A stretch of 64,000 nucleotides of DNA from Opitutaceae bacterium (GTDB lineage Bacteria > Verrucomicrobiota > Verrucomicrobiia > Opitutales > Opitutaceae): positions 51,328-115,327 of the forward strand of contig JAGYIG010000007.1 in assembly GCA_018402455.1 (NCBI GenBank). Direction: 5' to 3'. A program made the translations under genes and the position numbers. Below the pieces are notes generated by a model. It was not told the DNA's origin. It made no database searches and saw only the letters and a list, made by a program, of their open reading frames with translations. Below are positions 57,277 to 64,000 of this stretch, in pieces. Position 1 is the stretch's first letter; the number at the start of each line of letters is the position of its first letter.

Positions 57277-57768
57277 AGGCCCACTGAACCCAGCCTAGCC
57301 CCCGGGGAAACCAAAATCGGAGATTCGATGAGCCGCCCCCGGGGTAACGAGAGTAAATCAGCCGCACTGCCCTCGACGGACCAGGCCGCCGCCAAAGCTT
57401 GCATCACCTTCAATCTTTAACATCCCGCATATTTGTGGCTCTGCCACCGGTCCGGCAGATTATGTTTGAGTGGTGCAGGCGCATTGTCACCCGCGTTGCC
57501 CAAAATCATGAACCAATGGACTGGCAGCGGTAGCAAGCCCATCGGGGGCTCCTTTTGCGGCAAAGGGGATCCCCTGCGCGGCATGAGACAGGTGAAGGGA
57601 AAGGGATGGAGGCATCCGAAAATCGGAAAAATAGGCCCAGTTGTATCGATTTCATGACGATTTAAACACATTCCAATCAGCGAATTATATAATATCTTAA
57701 TCTGATATTGAGACTCTATCTCGTATTTATGCTTGAATTGCGAACAGGTCTCATTCAATTTGGACGTT

Positions 57769-59970
57769 ATGTCCTTCGACCGTTCTCGTCTTTTTCTTGT
57801 TAAACAGCGGGTCGCCTGCGCGCTGCTAGCCATCGTTACGAGCGGCCTACCAGCCACACTCGCAGCGCAAGGCACTCTCGCCGCAACTCCGGTTGACCCA
57901 GTCGGTGAAACCGCCGGCGATGTCGTTACGTTACCGCCGCTAAACGTGCAGGGAGAAACTCAGGGCGACCGCTTGATCCAAGGGCCTTTCCTGCCCGAGG
58001 TCGTCGGTACCGCGATCCATGCAGGTAAGAAAACTTCTGTGGTGGACTTCGACGCGATGCCCCAGATCCAGACCGACAATTATCGACAGGCGTTTGCCAA
58101 GACTCCAGGTCTGTTGACCAGCGAGCTGAGTAATTCCTCCCTACTCTCGCTGAGTTACCGCGGCATCGGAGATCCGCATGAATCGCAGAATCTCATGGTG
58201 CTCAAGGACGGCATCCCTTTCGTGCTGGATCCGCTCGGCTATTCAACGGTGTATTTCGCCCCGCCCTTTGAAGGTCTCGATCGTTTGGAATTCGTCTCGG
58301 GTGGAGCTGCGTTGCTTCACGGCGCTCAGCCTTCCGGTGCCTTAAATTACATCACCCATGTGCCCGACCGCACGCAGCAGTGGGGAATTCATACGCAACA
58401 CGTCGTGGGAAGCGACGGTCTTTATTCGACTTTCAGCACGCTGGAGGGCGGCGATCATCGCGTAGGCTATCTGGCCAACTTCGACCATCGGTCGGGCGAT
58501 TCATTTCGCACGCGCAACAGCGACTTTGACCTTAATGGTGGTGAGGTTGCCCTCTTCCTCGACCGCGACTCCAACCGACGCGTCATTGTCCGGGTCGAGT
58601 CTTACCGCGCCGATCACGGCGAGCCCGGCGGGCGCAGCCCGACCGATTACGTCTTGGATCGGGACCGCAATCTCGTGGATAACGACCGCATACGTCTAGA
58701 TCGCGACTTTGGCTTGGTGGGATACGATGTCGTTGGTGATGATTTTCTTTGGCAGACTCGTCTATGGGGTTCTGAGGTGGTCCGTTTCAGTAAGCGCCAG
58801 ACGGGCCAAGGCTTCGGCACGGTGAACGGAAACCAGCTCGCGATCAACCAGCACACCTACGAGACAGTCGCGATCGATAGTCGGCTCCGGGTGGACTACG
58901 ATTTTGCCGGCAGCACCTCGACTGTCACGTTTGGCCTCACGGGCATGGATATCCGGTCGCCGATCTTTACCGAGCGCACTGCGCCAGGAGATCTCGTTTC
59001 CGATCGTGGTGCCAGCCTGCGCTTCGACGCGTTACGCACCTCCCGCTACGCCGCCATATTTGCGGAGAATCTCTTCCGGTTTGATCGTCTCATCCTCGCC
59101 CCGGCCGCCCGTCTCGAACTCAACGAGCAATCGATGATTGAGCGCGTCAACGTCGCCAAACCTCTCGCCAATTTGATTCGCAACGACCGCTCCGAACTCG
59201 TACCTCTCGGCGGTCTCGGCGCGACCTATGCCGTCACGCGCGCCACCGAGGCCTACACCAATATCTCTACGTCCTACAAGCCGCCCACTTATGGTGATGC
59301 ATTCCCTAGCGGCGGGGCGGACAGCGTGAGCTCCAATCTCGAAGCAGGTCGCGCGATGAGTTTCGAACTTGGCTTTCGCGGCCACCCGACTACGTGGGCG
59401 TCCTTTGACGCGAGTCTCTTCCGCGTCGATTACGATGATCGTTTCGGTCGCGTTGGTTCCAATATTCAGAATGTTGGCCGCTCGGTAAACCAGGGCCTCA
59501 GTCTCGCCGGCGAGCTTGATCTCTACGACTTGATCAACGGCCCTGCCGAACTCTCCGTGACGTGGTATGGCGCGTATCAATACCTTGACGCCGAATTTGT
59601 GCGCGGTCCCTTGCGGGGCAAGGCCCCTCAATACGCACCGAGGCACATGCTGCGCACCGGGTTGGTGATGCGACATGGGCGGGAGTGGAAATTTGCCGCC
59701 CTCTTCACCCATCTTTCCAATCATTGGGCCGATGATGCCAACACTTTGACGGCGACCCAGGATTGGCGTATTCCCGAATACATCGTGCTCGATCTCACGG
59801 CCGAGGGACGGGTTTGGGCTGGCCAGGTCGCCGGGCGCGATGCCGAGCTTTGGCTGCTGGCAGGCATTAACAACGCCCTGGACGAAACCTATTATAGCCG
59901 AGTCCGATCCAACGGCATCGACCCTGCCGCCGGTCGCAATTCCTACTTCGGCGTGCGGGTCGAGTTTTGA
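57769..59970 (+). CDS. TonB-dependent receptor
   Basis: Plug LLTSELSNSSLLSLSYRGIGDPHESQNLMVLKDGIPFVLDPLGYSTVYFAPPFEGLDRLEFVSGGAALLHGAQPSGALNYITH; C-terminal beta-strand end NSYFGVRVEF. Confidence 0.93.
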   Translation: MSFDRSRLFLVKQRVACALLAIVTSGLPATLAAQGTLAATPVDPVGETAGDVVTLPPLNVQGETQGDRLIQGPFLPEVVGTAIHAGKKTSVVDFDAMPQIQTDNYRQAFAKTPGLLTSELSNSSLLSLSYRGIGDPHESQNLMVLKDGIPFVLDPLGYSTVYFAPPFEGLDRLEFVSGGAALLHGAQPSGALNYITHVPDRTQQWGIHTQHVVGSDGLYSTFSTLEGGDHRVGYLANFDHRSGDSFRTRNSDFDLNGGEVALFLDRDSNRRVIVRVESYRADHGEPGGRSPTDYVLDRDRNLVDNDRIRLDRDFGLVGYDVVGDDFLWQTRLWGSEVVRFSKRQTGQGFGTVNGNQLAINQHTYETVAIDSRLRVDYDFAGSTSTVTFGLTGMDIRSPIFTERTAPGDLVSDRGASLRFDALRTSRYAAIFAENLFRFDRLILAPAARLELNEQSMIERVNVAKPLANLIRNDRSELVPLGGLGATYAVTRATEAYTNISTSYKPPTYGDAFPSGGADSVSSNLEAGRAMSFELGFRGHPTTWASFDASLFRVDYDDRFGRVGSNIQNVGRSVNQGLSLAGELDLYDLINGPAELSVTWYGAYQYLDAEFVRGPLRGKAPQYAPRHMLRTGLVMRHGREWKFAALFTHLSNHWADDANTLTATQDWRIPEYIVLDLTAEGRVWAGQVAGRDAELWLLAGINNALDETYYSRVRSNGIDPAAGRNSYFGVRVEF

Positions 59971-60261
59971 CCCTCACAAGCGACGTCCCTTGGACCGAAT
60001 GAGTGAGGCGCCATCCGATGGGGCTTACTTCGCGCCGTCCGCATTTGGCTCAGGCTTCTTCGGACGGGGTTAACCAACACGTTCCGGGCGACGGGTCAGG
60101 CACGGTTTGGCCGAAGTGCTGACCGAATCTTGAATAACCGGGGAGCAGTCCCCCTCGGACTGCTTCGCAGTAAGGTCGGCGGTCGGTGCTGGTGCAACAA
60201 ACCCCCAGTCGAGACTTTCCATTCGACGGTGGTCTTGTCTTTCTTAGCGCTCCTTACACCT

Positions 60262-61581
60262 GTGACCGGACCCAAACCCAAGCGCCCACTCTCACTGGGG
60301 GTCATCTTTTTGACCCTATACATCGATTTGATCGGTTTCTCGATCATCTTCCCGCTGGTTCCGGATATTCTGGACCACTACCTGACCACGGAAGGCGGCG
60401 GTGGACTGCTTGGCGGCTTGATGACCGTGACGAACGGGCTGGCCACGGTCTTTGGTAAGGATTCCAATTTCGCGGCCGTATTGCTCGGGGGTTTCCTGAG
60501 CAGCCTCTATGCGCTGCTCCAGTTTGTCTTCGCGCCGTTTTGGGGCGCCACCAGCGATCAACGCGGACGCCGACACGTGCTCACCCTCACCGTAGCGGGC
60601 ACGGCCTTCAGCTACCTGCTGTGGGTCCTGAGCGGATCTTTCTGGCTGTTCGTGGCCGCCCGCCTCCTCGGCGGAGTTTTCGGGGGCAATATTTCCGTAG
60701 CCACGGCCGCGGTAGCGGATGTGACGAGCCGGACGGAGCGCGCCAAGGCCATGGGGCTGGTGGGAGCCGCTTTCGGACTGGGCTTGGTGACCGGACCGGG
60801 CATCGGCGCGCTGACTGCCCAGATCAATTTGCTCGAGACCCACCCCGATTGGGCGGCCTGGGGAATTCATCCCTTTTCGGTTCCGGCGTTGGTCGCGCTG
60901 CTCATGAGCGTGATCAACCTGATTTGGATCCGGGTGCGATTCGACGAAACGCTGGCGGAGGAAAATCGCACCGACGGCAGGGAGCGCCTGCGCTTGCGAC
61001 ATCCGCTGCGCGCGGCCCGCGAGATCTCCTCACCCACCATTCAGCTGGTGAACTTAATCGGGTTCTGCTTCGCCCTGGCTTTCTGTGCCATGGAGTTCTC
61101 GCTCACGTTTCTGGGGCAGGATCGGTTCGGGTTCAGCGCCAAAGAAAACGGTATCATGCTGGCCTATCTGGGGGTCTGTTCGATCCTGACCCAAGGCTTG
61201 ATTGTGCGTCGGGTATTACGAAAGCGCAGTGAAATCAGTGTACTCCTCACCGGGCTGTTGGCGGCCACGGCAGGGTTCATCCTCATCGGGATCGCGCCCA
61301 ACGTAGCCACCCTCTACGTCGGCTTGGGGGTCCTGGCGTTGGGGGCGGGCTTCGTCAACCCCGCCACTTCCGGCCTCATTTCGCTCTACGCTGGCGACCA
61401 CGAACAGGGACGTATTCTGGGGGTATTCCGCTCGCTCGGGTCGCTGGCCCGCGCCATTACCCCGATTATGGCGGGAGTGGTCTTTTGGATGATGGGCGGG
61501 CCGACGGTGTTTGCTGCCGCGGCGGCCTTGAGTCTGGGTAGTTGGTGGATGGCCCGAAAACTCCCGCCCCCGGAAAAATAA
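60262..61581 (+). CDS. MFS transporter (TCR/Tet-like), GTG start
   Basis: LTLYIDLIGFSIIFPLVPDIL; YALLQFVFAPFWGATSDQRGRRHVLTLTVAGTAFSYLLWVLS; VAARLLGGVFGGNISVATAAVADVTSRTERAKAMGLVGAAFGLGLVTGPGIG. Confidence 0.9.
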   Translation: MTGPKPKRPLSLGVIFLTLYIDLIGFSIIFPLVPDILDHYLTTEGGGGLLGGLMTVTNGLATVFGKDSNFAAVLLGGFLSSLYALLQFVFAPFWGATSDQRGRRHVLTLTVAGTAFSYLLWVLSGSFWLFVAARLLGGVFGGNISVATAAVADVTSRTERAKAMGLVGAAFGLGLVTGPGIGALTAQINLLETHPDWAAWGIHPFSVPALVALLMSVINLIWIRVRFDETLAEENRTDGRERLRLRHPLRAAREISSPTIQLVNLIGFCFALAFCAMEFSLTFLGQDRFGFSAKENGIMLAYLGVCSILTQGLIVRRVLRKRSEISVLLTGLLAATAGFILIGIAPNVATLYVGLGVLALGAGFVNPATSGLISLYAGDHEQGRILGVFRSLGSLARAITPIMAGVVFWMMGGPTVFAAAAALSLGSWWMARKLPPPEK

Positions 61582-62813
61582 TGACCCTGCCTCGCCTACT
61601 CCCGGTTTGTTTGATCGGCGCCCTGGGGATGCTGATGGGAGGGGGGTGTCAGTCCGTGGTTCCCCCGGGCAGCGAGCACGACGAGTCGACCATTTACCTC
61701 TCCCCGCTTCCGGTGGTGGCCGAACCGGAGCAGGCTCGGCCCACGCGGGCCGAGTTTCCCATGAAACGGATTGGCGGGTTGGTTGTGGTGCAGGCGAATG
61801 ATGCCGGTGGGCCTTGGAATTTCCTGATCGATACCGGTTCTTCCGCCACCCTGGTCTCGCCCGAGTTTGCCATCCGCCGGCGCAGTCGGCGGGCCAACCC
61901 AGATCCCGGTACCGTTTGGCTGCGGGATGCCGCTGGGATCGCCATCCCGGTGGAGTCGGTCTTTCTGGACAAGGTCGATTTTGGTCCGGCCCACTTCCGC
62001 GACGTCCGGGCACTCGTCTTCGATTGCAGTGTGATTTCCGATCACCTCGGTATCCGCATTGACGGCGTGTTGGGCTTCAACCTGTTCGCCAATGCCCGGC
62101 TGACGCTGGACTATCCCGGCCGCCGGATTGTGATGTCCGCGATGAACGATGAAGCCCCGCTGCGCGGGAATGTGCTGCCGTTCACCACGCAAAACGGCGT
62201 GCCGTTTGTCGAAGCCACCCTCGGGGACCAATCCCTGCTGGCGCTGATCGACAGCGGCAGCGATGGCAGCCTGAACCTGGACCCCGCCGGGTTGGACCTG
62301 CGCTTCGCCGTGCCGCCCCGCCGCGGCACCATGATCGGCACGTTGCATGGAAACCATCGCCAAATTCTGGGCCGACTTTCCGATCCCTTGCAGCTGGGTG
62401 AATTTCGGATTGAACAACCCATTATCGACTTGAGCGGCCAATTGACCGCGCTGGGAGGGGAGATCCTCCACCATTTCGAAATCACCTTCGATCAATCCAC
62501 CAATGAGGTCGCGTTTTACCGGCCCGAGGGCGCCGCCGCCATCCCCTCCCCTGCCAAGATGAGCTCGGGGGTCAGCTTCAGCAAGGTTCGGGCCTATTGG
62601 CGCATCACGGCGGTGGCACCGGAATCCCCCGCCGCGCAGGCGAGATTTCAAGAGGGCGATCTCGTGATCCGCATCAACGGGGAGGCGGTGGAAGGATGGG
62701 ACCTCAACCGCTTTAACGAGCTGATCGAGAGTGGGGGGCTGGTGGACTACACCTTTCTCCAAGGCCGCGATGAGGTGACCAAAAGCGCCGAGGCCTTTGC
62801 GCTCGTGCCTTGA
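61581..62813 (+). CDS. Lipoprotein with two retropepsin-like aspartyl protease motifs and a C-terminal PDZ domain
   Basis: Lipobox-like LGMLMGGGCQSV; WNFLIDTGSSATLVSPEFA; SLLALIDSGSDGSLNLD; PDZ-like APESPAAQARFQEGDLVIRINGEAVEGWDLNRFNELIESGG. TAATG overlap with the MFS stop. Confidence 0.82.
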   Translation: MTLPRLLPVCLIGALGMLMGGGCQSVVPPGSEHDESTIYLSPLPVVAEPEQARPTRAEFPMKRIGGLVVVQANDAGGPWNFLIDTGSSATLVSPEFAIRRRSRRANPDPGTVWLRDAAGIAIPVESVFLDKVDFGPAHFRDVRALVFDCSVISDHLGIRIDGVLGFNLFANARLTLDYPGRRIVMSAMNDEAPLRGNVLPFTTQNGVPFVEATLGDQSLLALIDSGSDGSLNLDPAGLDLRFAVPPRRGTMIGTLHGNHRQILGRLSDPLQLGEFRIEQPIIDLSGQLTALGGEILHHFEITFDQSTNEVAFYRPEGAAAIPSPAKMSSGVSFSKVRAYWRITAVAPESPAAQARFQEGDLVIRINGEAVEGWDLNRFNELIESGGLVDYTFLQGRDEVTKSAEAFALVP

Positions 62814-62826
62814 AGGGTCGGGCAAC

Positions 62827-63996
62827 TCACGGGGACGGCAAACGTCGCAGTAGAAATGCGGCCGCGCCGTCCTGACCAGTTTCCCACGGCAGACTGAGCC
62901 GCGAATCCTCCAAGGCAAACGCGCCCCTTTGGCGCCGGATAAACGCTTTCACAATCGGTTTGTTTTCCTCCCGATCGACACTGCACGTGCTGTAGACCAG
63001 CCGCCCGCCCGGGGCAACCCGATCCGCCGCCGCCATCAACAGGTCGAGCTGCTGCCGGGCGTGCTGGCGAAAACTACCCAAATCCAAACGCCATTTGACA
63101 TCCACCCGGTGGCGCATGACGCCGGTGTTGGAACAGGGAACATCCACCAGCACTCCGGGGTAGACGTCCGGCAAATTCCGGGCGGCGAGCGCGCGTCCCA
63201 AGCCGTGCCGCAAATCGGCCGCCACCGCGATTCCCTCGACCCCTGCCGGTAGTTGCGCCAGATTCTCGTGCAGTCGGGGCTCGCGGCGGCCGGGCAAATC
63301 CACTGCCACAATTTTTCCCGCCTGCAGACGATCCCCCATCGCCAGCGTCTTACCGCCCGGGGCCGCACACAGGTCCAGCAACGTTTCGCCGGAAACCGGG
63401 GCCAGCAGATCGAGCGCATGACGGGTCGCCGCGTCCTGCACATGAACCCGCCCACCCGCAATCAGTTCGCGCAACTCCGGGCCATGCCCTTTCGCCACGA
63501 TAAAAAACCCCGGCGTGTCCGCCACCGGCGTCAACCAGTCGAGGTGACCGGGCGCTGCGGACGCGTCCCGCCACCGCACCACCACGGAAGCCGCGGTTTG
63601 ATTCCATTCAAGCCAGCGCCGGGCGGTGGCCTGCCCCCAGTGTTCCCAAGCCCGCGCGATGAACCATTCGGGATGAGAATAGTAAAGAGCCCAATCCTTC
63701 AGCGGCGCCCCTTCGACCGGTTCGGCCAGCGGAGCCTGCAGGCAGCGGGCCAGCTTTCGACCCACCGCGTTGGCAAACGCCGCCTCTTTCGCGCTGGCCA
63801 AACGGCGCACCTGCGCAACGAGGTGGTGGCAAACTTTGGCCGCCTGCCCCGGGTCCTCCGTCGGGGTCAGCATCTCAAAGCCCGCCACGCGCAGCGCCGC
63901 CCGCACCACCGGCCGGGGGGGGCGAACGACCAGGGCATTGATCGCGGCATCGATGCGGCCCAAGTGGCGCAGCGAGCCCAACAGCAAGGCCTGCAC
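62827..63996 (-). CDS. rsmB: 16S rRNA m5C methyltransferase (RsmB/NOL1-NOP2-Sun family), probably extending past the window edge
   Basis: LDLCAAPGGKTLAMGDRLQAGKIVAVDLPGRREPRLHENL; LVDVPCSNTGVMRHRVDVKWRL; LVYSTCSVDREENKPIVKAF; NusB-like N-terminal segment. Confidence 0.88.
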   Translation of the reverse strand: MQALLLGSLRHLGRIDAAINALVVRPPRPVVRAALRVAGFEMLTPTEDPGQAAKVCHHLVAQVRRLASAKEAAFANAVGRKLARCLQAPLAEPVEGAPLKDWALYYSHPEWFIARAWEHWGQATARRWLEWNQTAASVVVRWRDASAAPGHLDWLTPVADTPGFFIVAKGHGPELRELIAGGRVHVQDAATRHALDLLAPVSGETLLDLCAAPGGKTLAMGDRLQAGKIVAVDLPGRREPRLHENLAQLPAGVEGIAVAADLRHGLGRALAARNLPDVYPGVLVDVPCSNTGVMRHRVDVKWRLDLGSFRQHARQQLDLLMAAADRVAPGGRLVYSTCSVDREENKPIVKAFIRRQRGAFALEDSRLSLPWETGQDGAAAFLLRRLPSP

Positions 63997-64000
63997 CCGC

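Noticed and set aside
57417-57735. Cobalamin or TPP riboswitch upstream of the TonB receptor
   Set aside because: I could not find the conserved boxes (GCCACTG/AGCCAGGAGACCTGCC or CTGAGA...ACCTGATCTGGATAATGCCAGCG).
61596-62918. 440-aa minus-strand ORF
   Set aside because: Antisense shadow of the retropepsin-PDZ lipoprotein gene.

Overview
High-GC bacterial chromosomal window, probably Opitutaceae/Verrucomicrobiota (inferred from protein style; no 16S rRNA in the window). Most of it is a dense housekeeping backbone: lgt, recN, tRNA-Val, a nusA-infB-rbfA-nrnA-truB-ribF block, priA, a Fur-family gene, nadA, hemW and rsmB-like. Interspersed are carbohydrate genes (GH95, CE1-like esterase, BNR protein, heparinase II/III-like, HpcH aldolase, SSS symporter), transporters and a TonB receptor. 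I saw no prophage, CRISPR array or defence island. The most interesting signals are: (1) a three-gene overlapping operon GT4 / MGDG-synthase-like GT / PlcP-like metallophosphoesterase, resembling a phospholipid-to-glycolipid remodelling locus; (2) a nusA leader with promoter, intrinsic terminator and start codon within about 120 bp, a candidate NusA-controlled attenuator; (3) a UroD/MtaA-like protein fused to a thioredoxin-like domain and paired with a COG0523 GTPase, with changed metal-ligand motifs in both; (4) a RAYT gene flanked by four perfect REP hairpins; (5) a six-unit tandem array of about 105-bp hairpin-bearing repeats, with solo relatives elsewhere; (6) a compact 5-oxoproline salvage locus (pxpBC-pxpA-pcp). 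Several genes (pxpA, resB/ccsA, ribF, DUF2851) carry local clusters of frameshifts that look more like consensus errors than pseudogenes. All family calls are from reading motifs; no database search was run.
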